Shown here: positions 33,331 to 42,664 of the stretch, in pieces
Numbering within the stretch: position 1 is the stretch's first letter
How the letters are laid out: each line of letters opens with the position of its first letter
Notes under the pieces: generated by a model
What the model saw: only the letters and a program-made list of their open reading frames with translations
The model's database searches: none
Told to the model about the DNA's origin: nothing
Translations under genes and position numbers: made by a program
DNA from: PCC-6802 sp943367755
Lineage (GTDB): Bacteria; Cyanobacteriota; Cyanobacteriia; Pseudanabaenales; Pseudanabaenaceae
Assembly (NCBI GenBank): GCA_943367755.1
Contig: CALRKB020000018.1
Span: 13,668-77,667, forward strand
Length of the DNA: 64,000 nucleotides
Direction of reading: 5' to 3'

Positions 33331-34785
33331 ATGACTAATTCATCAAATTTAACGGAAAAAATTGCTCGAAGCAACGGCCACTTAACTCGTCATTCCTTGC
33401 CTATAGAAATGCCTGAGAGTGATGATTTATCAGCAAGAGATAGAACCTCTAAATCTTCCCAATCCCCTCATTCCACTACATCTCCTCTCTCCTCCAAACC
33501 TTCTAGCGATGATTGGTCTTCTTTAACCCAAGACGCGATCGATGCAATGCCAAGGGTATGGACGAGAGGCATACTCTATCTCTTAGTTGTTTTTGCCGCA
33601 ATTGTTTTACCGTGGGCGATGTTCTCTCAAGTCGATCAGACTGGAGTTGCTAGAGGTAGATTAGAACCAAAAGGTAAGACATTTAAGTTAGATTCCCCTG
33701 TTGCAGGGAAGGTGATAGCGATTGATGTTAAGGAAGGTAGCACGGTCAAAGCTGGCCAACCTCTGCTCAATTTAGAATCGGATCTAGTGCGAACCGAACT
33801 GCAACAATCTGAAGCCAAGTTGGAAGGTCAATTAAATCGGATTGCGCAGTTAGAGAAAGTTAAGAATCAATTAAGTATAGCTTCGCGCACGCAGCTACTT
33901 TTAAGTCAAGCGCAGATATCGGAACAGCTAGCCCAAACTAATCAAGTGGAAACGCGGCTTAGTGCAAACCAACGAGCTTATAGACTAGCAGAAGAGAGGC
34001 TCAATCAGGATCTTGGTGAAGTGGAGCGCTACCGCCGCTTAGCACAGGAAGGCATCGTACCAGAGGTGAAATTAGTTGAGATCGAGCGGATTGCCAGTGA
34101 GAGTCGACGGCAATTAGAGCAAGCCCAAGCCGATATCCAACAGACTCAGACTGAGTTAAAGAAACAGGCAAGTAGTGGCGATCGCGTCACACGCACTGGT
34201 GAGCTAGCTGTAGTTGAGAGTAAAAAGCAAGCTGAGGAGCTACAGACTCAAGTTTCCGATCTGCAATCGGAGATGGCGCAAACTCGAAAAGCGATCGCAT
34301 CTCTCCGCTGGCAGTTACAGCAACGCATCATTCGCGCACCAGTAGCAGGCACGATCTTTCAATTGCCGATTCAGAAAGCGGGGGCGGTAGTCCAGCCCGG
34401 TCAAAACCTTGTGCAAATTGCCCCCAGCGATGTGCCCATGGTGATTAAAGCAGAAATGCCAATCTCTGAGAGTGGTTTTTTGCGAGTTGGCATGACCGTC
34501 CAACTTAAATTTGATGCCTATCCTTTCCAAGACTATGGCGTAGTGCCGGGGCGGGTTAACTGGGTTTCCCCGGACTCCAAAACTACCCAGGTTGGGCAGT
34601 CGCAAGTAGAAACCTTTGAGCTTGAGATTATCCCGGAGCGCACTTACATTCAGGCTCAAAATAAACGCATAACTCTCACTCCTGGACAAACAGCAACGGC
34701 CGAGGTAGTTGTGCGCCAGCGCCGCATCATCGATCTGATCCTCGATCCGTTTAAACAGCTCCAAAGCGATGGACTTAAACTTTAG
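33331..34785 (+). CDS. HlyD-family membrane fusion protein
   Basis: 484-aa periplasmic adaptor. A 75-residue Ser/Thr-rich cytoplasmic tail precedes one membrane helix (about 79-98, GILYLLVVFAAIVLPWAMF). A lipoyl half-motif (FKLDSPVAGKVIAIDVKEGS), a long coiled-coil hairpin (about 155-330) and the second half-motif (IIRAPVAGTIFQLPIQKAG) follow, then the beta-barrel domain. It links the ABC exporter to an outer-membrane TolC-like channel, not encoded here. Starts 13 bp after the transporter gene. Confidence 0.93.
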   Translation: MTNSSNLTEKIARSNGHLTRHSLPIEMPESDDLSARDRTSKSSQSPHSTTSPLSSKPSSDDWSSLTQDAIDAMPRVWTRGILYLLVVFAAIVLPWAMFSQVDQTGVARGRLEPKGKTFKLDSPVAGKVIAIDVKEGSTVKAGQPLLNLESDLVRTELQQSEAKLEGQLNRIAQLEKVKNQLSIASRTQLLLSQAQISEQLAQTNQVETRLSANQRAYRLAEERLNQDLGEVERYRRLAQEGIVPEVKLVEIERIASESRRQLEQAQADIQQTQTELKKQASSGDRVTRTGELAVVESKKQAEELQTQVSDLQSEMAQTRKAIASLRWQLQQRIIRAPVAGTIFQLPIQKAGAVVQPGQNLVQIAPSDVPMVIKAEMPISESGFLRVGMTVQLKFDAYPFQDYGVVPGRVNWVSPDSKTTQVGQSQVETFELEIIPERTYIQAQNKRITLTPGQTATAEVVVRQRRIIDLILDPFKQLQSDGLKL

Positions 34786-34814
34786 CATTCTGTCAAAATC
34801 AAGGAATACATAAT

Positions 34815-35549
34815 ATGCCACCTACTTCATTAACTCCCGTCATATCCCCAGAGGATATCTTTCAACACATCAAACTCTCTTGTCAGCTTCCATCTATAAT
34901 TGAAGCGATCGCCACACGCAAAGTGATTCTTAGTGCTGCTGCCGAAGCAGGCATTCAAGTAGAAGTAACTGAACTACAACAGGCAGCAGATGCTTTTCGA
35001 CTGGAGAATCGCCTGCAACGTAGTGAGGATGCCTGGCAGTGGATGCAGATACATGGTTTGTCTCTCGATGAATTCGAAGAAATGCTGAGTGCAAATGTAC
35101 TTGCGGCAAAGCTAGCTAGCCATCTGTTTGCCGATCGGGTTGAGCCTTTATTTGTGGAACGCCAGCTTGATTATGCTCAAGTAATTATGTACGAGATTAT
35201 TTTAGAAGACGAAGATCTGGCCATGGAACTGTTCTATGCGATCGAGGAAGGCGAACTGAATTTTTTTCAAGTTGGGCACGAATATATTCAAGATCGAGAA
35301 TTACGACGTACGTCGGGCTACCGCAAACCACTGCGGCGCAGCGATCTCAAACCGGAAATTTCTGCCGCTGTGTTTGCCGCTAAACCTCCCCAACTGCTCA
35401 AACCAATTGTGACATCCCATGGAGCGCATCTGATTTTAGTAGAGGAGACGATCGCACCTCAGCTCGACCAGGTTTTAACTAGGCAAATTCTGTCTGAGCT
35501 ATTTGCCGGATGGCTTAAGCAACAGCTAAAATATAGCCTTACACATTAG
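34815..35549 (+). CDS. Parvulin/SurA-like peptidylprolyl isomerase of export operon
   Basis: 244 aa. N-terminal helical part (about 10-110) resembles the SurA chaperone core; residues about 115-225 form a PpiC/parvulin domain (ELNFFQVGHEYIQDRELRRTSGYRKPLRRSDL, then KPIVTSHGAHLILVEE). No signal peptide, so it is probably cytoplasmic and may keep precursors or the transporter's own domains export-ready. 29 bp after hlyD, last gene of the operon; such isomerases often accompany type I exporters in cyanobacteria (recalled). Confidence 0.82.
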   Translation: MPPTSLTPVISPEDIFQHIKLSCQLPSIIEAIATRKVILSAAAEAGIQVEVTELQQAADAFRLENRLQRSEDAWQWMQIHGLSLDEFEEMLSANVLAAKLASHLFADRVEPLFVERQLDYAQVIMYEIILEDEDLAMELFYAIEEGELNFFQVGHEYIQDRELRRTSGYRKPLRRSDLKPEISAAVFAAKPPQLLKPIVTSHGAHLILVEETIAPQLDQVLTRQILSELFAGWLKQQLKYSLTH

Positions 35550-35589
35550 ACCAGCTTATCTATTTTCGCCTAACCTGGGGATCGCAACT

Positions 35590-36912
35590 ATGGCAATGAC
35601 ACTCACCGAGAAAATTTTGGCAAAAGCGGCAGGGCGCTCCAGCATTAGCCCTGGTGAAAATGTTTGGGTGAATGCCGACCTGCTGATGACCCATGATGTC
35701 TGCGGTCCTGGCACGATTGGGGTATTCAAGAAGGAATTTGGCGCTGATGCCAAGGTTTGGGATCGCGACAGAATTGTGCTGATCCCCGATCACTACATTT
35801 TCACTCAAGATGCCCGCGCTAATCGCAACGTCGATATTTTGCGGGACTTTGCTAAAGAGCAGGGGATCAAATACTTCTACGACATTACTGACCTATCTAA
35901 TTTTAAGGCCAACCCTGACTACAAGGGAGTTTGTCATGTTGCCCTCGCACAAGAAGGTCACACCCGTCCCGGTGAAGTCCTGTTTGGCACCGACTCCCAC
36001 ACCTGCAATGCTGGTGCATTCGGTGAGTTTGCCACAGGGATTGGGAATACCGATGCAGCATTTGTGATGGGTACGGGTAAGCTGCTGCTCAAAGTACCTG
36101 CCTCGATGCGGTTTGTCTTTGATGGCGAAATGCCACCCTATTTACTAGCTAAAGACTTGATTTTGCATGTGATTGGAGACATTGGTGTCAGTGGTGCCAA
36201 CTATCGAGCCTTACAGATCGAGGGCGACACGATCGCGCGCATGACGATGGAGGAGCGCATGACTCTTTGTAATATGGCGATCGAAGCTGGCGGCAAGAAC
36301 GGCGTAATTGCTCCCGACCAAACCACGTTTGACTACGTGCAGGCTCGGACAGATAAGCCCTTTGAATCTCTATATGCTGATGCCGATGCCCAGTACTACT
36401 ACTACAAGCACTATGATGTTTCGACCCTAGAGCCAGTTGTGGCAAAGCCTCATTCCCCTGATAATCGTGCACCAGTCAGCGAGTGCAAAGATGTCAAGAT
36501 CGATCGCGTTTATATTGGCTCTTGCACAGGTGGTAAAATTACTGACTTCATGAATGCCGCGAAACTACTGAAAGGACAACAGGTAAAGGTGCCCACCTAC
36601 CTCGTACCTGCAACCCAAAGAGTGTATGAAGATCTGTTCGCACAAAAGATTGATGGCATCACCTTGTCTGAGATTTTCTTGCAAGCGGGTTGTATCGAAC
36701 CTGCGGCACCCTCCTGTGCAGCTTGTCTTGGTGGCCCTCAAGATACATTTGGCCGCCTAAATGAGCCAGAGGTATGTGTTTCTACCACCAATCGCAATTT
36801 CCCAGGTCGCATGGGTAATAAGCAAGCGCAAATTTATTTGGCCTCGCCCTACACGGCGGCAGCTTCAGCCCTCACAGGTTACGTCACCGATCCCCGCGAA
36901 TTTATGGCTTAG
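35590..36912 (+). CDS. leuC: 3-isopropylmalate dehydratase large subunit
   Basis: 440-aa aconitase-superfamily protein. [4Fe-4S] cysteines are in IGSCTGGK and PSCAACLGGP; LFGTDSHTCNAGAFGEFATGIGNTD and NRNFPGRMGN are further signatures. Length matches the shorter archaeal/bacterial type of LeuC-homoaconitase large subunits. Isomerises 2- and 3-isopropylmalate in leucine synthesis, with LeuD (not in window). 40 bp after the isomerase gene, so it may be read through, but it is metabolically unrelated. Confidence 0.88.
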   Translation: MAMTLTEKILAKAAGRSSISPGENVWVNADLLMTHDVCGPGTIGVFKKEFGADAKVWDRDRIVLIPDHYIFTQDARANRNVDILRDFAKEQGIKYFYDITDLSNFKANPDYKGVCHVALAQEGHTRPGEVLFGTDSHTCNAGAFGEFATGIGNTDAAFVMGTGKLLLKVPASMRFVFDGEMPPYLLAKDLILHVIGDIGVSGANYRALQIEGDTIARMTMEERMTLCNMAIEAGGKNGVIAPDQTTFDYVQARTDKPFESLYADADAQYYYYKHYDVSTLEPVVAKPHSPDNRAPVSECKDVKIDRVYIGSCTGGKITDFMNAAKLLKGQQVKVPTYLVPATQRVYEDLFAQKIDGITLSEIFLQAGCIEPAAPSCAACLGGPQDTFGRLNEPEVCVSTTNRNFPGRMGNKQAQIYLASPYTAAASALTGYVTDPREFMA

Positions 36913-36933
36913 ATCGTCCCCAGAGGATGAAGT

Positions 36934-36952
36934 GGAGGGGTTTTACCCCTCC
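36934..36952. terminator. Hairpin downstream of leuC
   Basis: GGAGGGG, TTTTA, CCCCTCC: a 7-bp GC stem 22 bp after the leuC stop. No T-run, so termination strength is uncertain. Confidence 0.4.
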
Positions 36953-37006
36953 GTAGGGACAATGCCCTTTCATTCCCAATTAAAATTTGTCCTGAAGATC
37001 TAAACT

Positions 37007-37645
37007 TTAGCTGCGATCTACCAGCCCAGTCTGTAGTGTTTTGAGAACTACGGACATATCATTACTCAAAATTGCATTGACATCGAGCCACAAACCCGCA
37101 AACTCTTGACTACGGATAATTCCATCTGTATCAGTGTTTAGGTTCTTATATTTGCCATTTTCCAAAATAAACCAGTCGATTTGTTGCTCTAAAGTGCGCC
37201 AGACAATATATTCTTTTACACCATTGCGTTCGTAGGCAAGTTTCTTACTGTGCAAATCATAGGAAACAGTACTAGCAGCAATTTCGGCAATTAGCTCTGG
37301 CGCACCTGTAATGTAGCCATCGGCATCGATTTGGGCATTGCCTCCCAAACGGAATAACACGGCATCGGGTTGCGGTTCGTTCTCATTATCAAGACGAACT
37401 GTTGGCTCGATTCCAACTTCTAGTCCTGCAACCATTGATTGATAGGTAACTAACCAGCCAATGATTTGACTATGAGGTTTACCATAAGAGGTAAAACGTA
37501 AGGGAGATGCCACGTATACGATTCCCTCAACTAGTTCTGCTTTTTTGATGTTTGATGCGGAATAGCGACGTTCAAATTCGTCTCGATTTAGGCGATCTCC
37601 GTTTTCAAGAATGGTTAGTGGTGATAGGGAGCTTGCAATAACCAT
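37007..37645 (-). CDS. Uma2-family (DUF820) putative nuclease, second copy
   Basis: 212 aa. Blocks: LNRDEFERRYSASNIKKAELVEGIVYV, PDAVLF (acidic), ELIAEIAASTVSYDLHSKKLAYERNGVKEYIVW. The Asp/Glu-x-Lys arrangement of the family is kept, with SYDLHSKK in place of the DRGDK of the copy at 7209-7847. 12 bp downstream of gyrB on the same strand and possibly co-transcribed. Confidence 0.85.
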   Translation of the reverse strand: MVIASSLSPLTILENGDRLNRDEFERRYSASNIKKAELVEGIVYVASPLRFTSYGKPHSQIIGWLVTYQSMVAGLEVGIEPTVRLDNENEPQPDAVLFRLGGNAQIDADGYITGAPELIAEIAASTVSYDLHSKKLAYERNGVKEYIVWRTLEQQIDWFILENGKYKNLNTDTDGIIRSQEFAGLWLDVNAILSNDMSVVLKTLQTGLVDRS

Positions 37646-37657
37646 AGTTCAATCACC

Positions 37658-39598
37658 TTAGATATCTAGATCGGAGAGATCGAGTTTTGAGCCGTAGGTT
37701 TCGATGAATTCACGGCGAGGGGCAACGCGATCGCCCATCAAAATCGTAAATATGCGATCGGCTTCAGCGGCATCTTCAATTGTAATTTGTTTGAGCGTGC
37801 GCGTGGCTGGATTCATCGTAGTATCCCAAAGTTGCTGCGGCATCATTTCACCCAGACCTTTAAACCGCTGGATATTATAGTTGGCATTAGCGGGGAAAGT
37901 GGCAATATGAGCATCCTTATCGCGATCGCTATAGCAATATTGAGCGTTTTTACCGCGTTCCACTTTATAGAGGGGAGGGCAACCGATATAGATGTAACCT
38001 TGATCGACGAGTTCGCGCTGATAGCGATAAAAGAAAGTTAATAGGAGCGTGCGAATGTGCGCTCCATCAACGTCAGCATCAGCTAGTAGAATAATCTTGT
38101 GATATCGCAGTTGAGCGACGTTAAACTCTTCGCCTTTAATCCCCATACCCAAGCCAGTAATCAAAGCTTGAATTTCGTTATTCTTATAGATTTTACTTTC
38201 TTCCGCTTTCTCAATATTCAGCACTTTACCGCGTAAAGGGAGGATGGCTTGGAAGTGGCGATCGCGACCTTGCTTTGCCGAACCACCCGCTGAATCCCCT
38301 TCCACGATGAATATTTCGGATTCGCGCGGGTCGCGAGAGCTACAATCAGCAAGCTTTCCAGGTAGTGTAGAAGATTCCAATGCGGATTTCCGACGCACTA
38401 ATTCTCGCGCCCGTCTTGCAGCTTCGGCAGCATTAAAAGCCTGGATCGCTTTATCCAAAATCGCAACAGCGACAGTGGGATGAAATTCTAGATATTCATT
38501 CAGCACTTCACCAACGAAGGAATCAACGATGCCGCGTACTTCTGTATTACCTAGCTTTGTTTTTGTTTGACCTTCAAACTCAGGATTAGGCACCTTGACG
38601 GAGATTACTGCGGTCAAACCCTCACGCACGTTTTCCCCAGCTAAATTAGATTCGCCTTCCTTCAGTTTTTTGAGCTTACGTGCCGTCGAGTTAAGCGTTC
38701 TAGTTAGAACTGCTTTCAGACCTTCTAGATGTGTGCCGCCATCAATCGTGCGGATGTTATTGGCGAAGCCCAGGATATTGTCATTGTAGGCATCAGCACA
38801 CCACTGGAACGCCACTTCTACCTGGACGCTGTCCCTCTCCCCTTCGACGTAAATGATGTCTGGATGAATTGGTTCCTTTTCACGGGTCATATAGGCGACA
38901 TATTCACGAATGCCACCATCGTAGTGATAGATCTCTGTGTGGATTTCTTCACCACGGCGATCGCTAAACTGAATTTTGACGCCAGCATTGAGATACGCCA
39001 GTTCCTTTAACCTACCTGAGAGAGTCGTAAAGTCAAAGGCGGTTTCGGTCTGAAAAATTTGCGAATCCGGCTTAAAACTGACCTGAGTACCGCGAGCGGA
39101 TGGGTCATCAGCATTACTGACCTCTAGACCTCCTATGGGCACGCCGCGCTCATAGCGTTGCTGATGTACCTTACTCTGCCGCCATACTTTAACTTCAACC
39201 CATTCTGATAAGGCATTGACCACAGAAATCCCGACGCCATGCAAGCCTCCAGACACCTTGTAACCACTTTCCCCGCCGAATTTTCCTCCGGCCCCAAGTA
39301 CTGTCATTACAGTTTCTAGGGCAGATTTGCCGGTTTTAGAGTGCACATCCGTGGGAATGCCACGCCCGTTATCCCTAACCGTGACTGAGTCATCGGGTAA
39401 AAGTTCAACGCTAATTAAGTCGCAGTGTCCTCCTAAAGCTTCGTCAACACTGTTATCAACGACTTCAAACACGAGGTGATGTAAGCCCTTAGGCCCTGTA
39501 GAGCCAATGTACATACCCGGACGCTTGCGAACATGCTCTATGCCTTCTAGTACTTGAATTTGATCGGCATTATAAGTCTCGGTCATCATTTCAGGCAT
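37658..39598 (-). CDS. gyrB: DNA gyrase subunit B
   Basis: 646 aa. ATPase-domain motifs EVVDNSVDEALGG, DNGRGIP and GLHGVGISVVNALSEW; TOPRIM motifs EGDSAGGSAKQGRDR and LLADADVDGAHIRTLLLTFF; C-terminal PQQLWDTTMNPATRTL. Introduces negative supercoils with GyrA (elsewhere). The likely start is MTETYNADQIQ, a few codons inside the longest frame. No intein. Confidence 0.97.
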   Translation of the reverse strand: MPEMMTETYNADQIQVLEGIEHVRKRPGMYIGSTGPKGLHHLVFEVVDNSVDEALGGHCDLISVELLPDDSVTVRDNGRGIPTDVHSKTGKSALETVMTVLGAGGKFGGESGYKVSGGLHGVGISVVNALSEWVEVKVWRQSKVHQQRYERGVPIGGLEVSNADDPSARGTQVSFKPDSQIFQTETAFDFTTLSGRLKELAYLNAGVKIQFSDRRGEEIHTEIYHYDGGIREYVAYMTREKEPIHPDIIYVEGERDSVQVEVAFQWCADAYNDNILGFANNIRTIDGGTHLEGLKAVLTRTLNSTARKLKKLKEGESNLAGENVREGLTAVISVKVPNPEFEGQTKTKLGNTEVRGIVDSFVGEVLNEYLEFHPTVAVAILDKAIQAFNAAEAARRARELVRRKSALESSTLPGKLADCSSRDPRESEIFIVEGDSAGGSAKQGRDRHFQAILPLRGKVLNIEKAEESKIYKNNEIQALITGLGMGIKGEEFNVAQLRYHKIILLADADVDGAHIRTLLLTFFYRYQRELVDQGYIYIGCPPLYKVERGKNAQYCYSDRDKDAHIATFPANANYNIQRFKGLGEMMPQQLWDTTMNPATRTLKQITIEDAAEADRIFTILMGDRVAPRREFIETYGSKLDLSDLDI

Positions 39599-39777
39599 TG
39601 GTGGTGCAACTCCAAAAGTTTGTTCTGAGGTTTGTTTGGTCTGTTAACGTCAAAACACTAAGCCATTATACCTTAAAAGCCTCCTAGGTGGTACTAAAAG
39701 GCTTCAAGGTGAATATTTTGTTTGCTATAGGTATGCCAGATCGAGCAAGGTTTATGAACTTCACTTGCTTTGAGGCA

Positions 39778-40863
39778 CTATGCCTTAACAGATGCCTTGC
39801 TCAACTGAGCTAGGAAACGGTTAAGTTCTTCAAGTGCTAAGGTGAGTTGGTCAGTTGAATCGACAGCAAGCCACTCTCCCTTCATTTCTTCCCACAGTTC
39901 AAAGTGCAGATGCGGGCCGGTGGAAAATCCCGTACTACCAACCAAGCCAATCACAGTACCCTGCTTGACATATTGCCCTGGTTTAACCAGGACTTCAGAC
40001 ATATGACCGTAGCGGGTCTCGTGGCGATTGCCATGACTAATTACTACGGCTAAGCCTAGTCCACCGAACCAACCTGCCACTTCGACATTGCCACTGTAGG
40101 CAGCTAGTACGGGTGTACCCTCGGCAGCAGCTATATCCGTACCCTGGTGAAACCGCGTTTGACCAGTGATCGGGTGGGTGCGATAGCCAAAGCTAGAGCT
40201 AATAAAGGCTGGAATTGCCAGCGGGAATTGCATGCGTTTATCGCCATTGCTGGGACGACTCATCGCCTTGATTTCGCGTGGGCTGAGCCGCCTGACCTCT
40301 GCTCTGAATCCCGATGAAGATTCGTAGACAAAGCTAGGGCGTGTGGCGACTGTTTGATAGCCGCGATAGTCCCTTTGCACGGCAGTAGGTGCGCAAAGAT
40401 TTGACTGCAAACCGCTGGTGTCATTAACTTGAGAGCGGCAACCAGAGGTGCGGCTTTCCATAATTATGTCTACGCGCTCCCGTGAATTTTTAGGTGCAGA
40501 TACTGCTACATTCCTACTTGGTTCTTTGCGTGACTTTACCTCAACTATTACAGGTTCAGATTCTACTCTTCTGCTAGCTTTAACCTCTTGAGGAACTTCA
40601 GGCGCTTGAGGAGTTTGTACTTCTACCGGAGCAGGCGGCGCTGCTACAGCATCGACATTAGCAGGCGCAGGTTCTGGTGCTGACTCAATCTGAGTGGGGG
40701 CGCTTTCCTCAGTACTTGGAATCACAATATCAGGCGAGACTGCTGATTTCTCTCTGGCTTGTGCTGGGTTGACCTGAGAGATCGCACCTATCGCACCCAG
40801 GGAAAGGCAAAAAATAGTCGCAAGCGTGAATTTTGGTAGCGATCTCAGTAGTTGTTGATGCAT
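39778..40863 (-). CDS. M23-family peptidase (LytM/NlpD type)
   Basis: 361 aa. Signal peptide about 1-36 (ending AQA), a Pro/Ala/Glu-rich linker (about 45-110), and a C-terminal M23 domain (about 215-340) with the zinc ligands in HQGTD and HLH (GPHLHFELW). Active residues intact, so it should cleave peptidoglycan cross-bridges in the periplasm, possibly during cell separation. Single gene between gyrB and NDH-2. Confidence 0.9.
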   Translation of the reverse strand: MHQQLLRSLPKFTLATIFCLSLGAIGAISQVNPAQAREKSAVSPDIVIPSTEESAPTQIESAPEPAPANVDAVAAPPAPVEVQTPQAPEVPQEVKASRRVESEPVIVEVKSRKEPSRNVAVSAPKNSRERVDIIMESRTSGCRSQVNDTSGLQSNLCAPTAVQRDYRGYQTVATRPSFVYESSSGFRAEVRRLSPREIKAMSRPSNGDKRMQFPLAIPAFISSSFGYRTHPITGQTRFHQGTDIAAAEGTPVLAAYSGNVEVAGWFGGLGLAVVISHGNRHETRYGHMSEVLVKPGQYVKQGTVIGLVGSTGFSTGPHLHFELWEEMKGEWLAVDSTDQLTLALEELNRFLAQLSKASVKA

Positions 40864-41124
40864 GTGCTTAACCTGAATAGCCTGAGGGAAATCGTATCTA
40901 GTTGATAAACCTAGTTTTATCGACGCAAAGTCGAAGATTATTCTCCCACATTATGACTCGATTACTTACCGAGGCAATGCAAGCAGTTATTTCGCTTTGC
41001 ACCTGCCACATAATATGGCGATCGCACCGTAATGCCAAGTAGTATGCCAGAATCATCTCGATATTTCTAAATTCCAGATGAATATAGCAATCCAAAGGTT
41101 CAGTACAATACCCCTTGTGACACT

Positions 41125-42522
41125 CTAACTTTCCCCTTGATTTGATGTGGATAAGACTTCATTTGCAGGGCGATCGCCAACTGTGGCATAACTGATTTTG
41201 GGAATATCCTCACCAGTATCATGCACCTGTTTGCCCGTAATTAGTCGCGCACCTCGCTGCTTGGTGAAATAGTTCCAACCCCACTGAGTTAATACCAACA
41301 GCTTATTATCAAATTCAATCAAATAATAGATATGCAAAAATGTCCAGATTAGCCACGCGGGTAAACCTGTAAATTTCATAAAGCGCATATCCACCACCGC
41401 TGCATTTCTGCCAATTACAGCTAGATTGCCCCAATCGTTGTAGCGGAAAGTAGGTAGAGTTTTACCTGCAAGCCTAGCTTTGATTAACTCTGCGACATAT
41501 TTGCCCTGTTGCATGGCAACCGGAGCTACCCCAGGCAGCGATTTACGATCCTGATGAGTGTAGTTGGCCAGATCGCCGATCACAAAAATGTTGGCACGAT
41601 CGGCAATGCTTAAATCAGGTTCGACCATTACCCTGCCTGAGCGATCTAGCTCTACTCCTGTGCAGGCGGCTAAAACCTTCCCCATGGGTGACGCCTGGAC
41701 TCCCGCTGCCCACAGAATCGTTTCCGCCGCTATATATTCAGTGCGATCGCCACTCTTCAGCGCTACAACCTTATTACTAATATCTGTAACTAAAGCCTGT
41801 GTCCTGACTTTTACGCCTAAATTTTGCAGAGCTTTCTGCGATGCTGTGGATAGGTCAGTTGGGTAGGTCGGTAGTAGGCGATCGGTACCCTCAACCAATA
41901 CTATTTCCGTCTCTGTGGTATCGATGCTACTAAAGTCACTTTTGAGCGTACTGTAGGCCAGCTCAGCAAGCGCACCTGCCAACTCTACGCCTGTTGGCCC
42001 CCCTCCTACTACCACAAAAGTTAGGAGGGCACGCCGCTTTTCTAAATTGGTTTCTTTTTCAGCCCGTTCAAATGCCAGTAAAATCCGCCGCCGCATCTCG
42101 ACCGCATCTTCTAGGGTTTTGAGTCCGGGTGCTGCCTCCGCCCACTGGTCGTTACCGAAATAGTGATGGCTGACACCAGTAGCAATAATGAGGGTGTCGT
42201 AGGCAATTTTCTCGCCGTTACCAGTAATTATTAGTTGTTGTTGGGGATTGATATCAACGACTTCGCCCATTAATACTTGAGTATTCTTGTGTTTAGCCAG
42301 CACCGATCGCAAAGGAGAGGCAATATCCGCTGGTGATAGCCCCCCCGTCGCTACCTGGTAGAGCAGTGGTTGAAATAGGTGGAAATTACGTTTGTCTAAC
42401 AAAGTGACCTGGATGGTGTCGCTTCCTAACTCCTTAGCAGCATAGAGGCCACCAAATCCGCCACCCACGATCGCTACACGATGAAGATCGAGACTATTGT
42501 TGATTGTTGTTGGCATCTTCAA
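41125..42522 (-). CDS. ndh: Type II NAD(P)H dehydrogenase (NDH-2)
   Basis: 465-aa FAD flavoprotein. FAD-binding GGGFGGLYAAKEL (about 20-32), NAD(P)-binding VVGGGPTGVELAGALAEL (about 172-190), and FVIGDLANY with PGVAPVAMQQGKYVA. C-terminal hydrophobic helix (LPAWLIWTFLHIYYLIEF) for membrane association. Oxidises NAD(P)H to quinone without proton pumping; cyanobacteria have several (NdbA/B/C), and I do not assign which. Confidence 0.88.
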   Translation of the reverse strand: MKMPTTINNSLDLHRVAIVGGGFGGLYAAKELGSDTIQVTLLDKRNFHLFQPLLYQVATGGLSPADIASPLRSVLAKHKNTQVLMGEVVDINPQQQLIITGNGEKIAYDTLIIATGVSHHYFGNDQWAEAAPGLKTLEDAVEMRRRILLAFERAEKETNLEKRRALLTFVVVGGGPTGVELAGALAELAYSTLKSDFSSIDTTETEIVLVEGTDRLLPTYPTDLSTASQKALQNLGVKVRTQALVTDISNKVVALKSGDRTEYIAAETILWAAGVQASPMGKVLAACTGVELDRSGRVMVEPDLSIADRANIFVIGDLANYTHQDRKSLPGVAPVAMQQGKYVAELIKARLAGKTLPTFRYNDWGNLAVIGRNAAVVDMRFMKFTGLPAWLIWTFLHIYYLIEFDNKLLVLTQWGWNYFTKQRGARLITGKQVHDTGEDIPKISYATVGDRPANEVLSTSNQGES

Positions 42523-42664
42523 TTACCTAATAGGATCGCTATAGTTAGCTAATTATGGGGGACGATCTGTGAAATGTAAGTAGTAGTGGTAACGATTTCT
42601 GCAAATAGCCCGATCCTATGAGATCCTAGAGACAGTTAACGATATTTCAAGGAGATTGTCTAGA

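Noticed and set aside
34315..34821. 168-aa frame on the minus strand
   Set aside because: Lies antisense over the hlyD gene, with no recognisable domain; the hlyD reading is certain.
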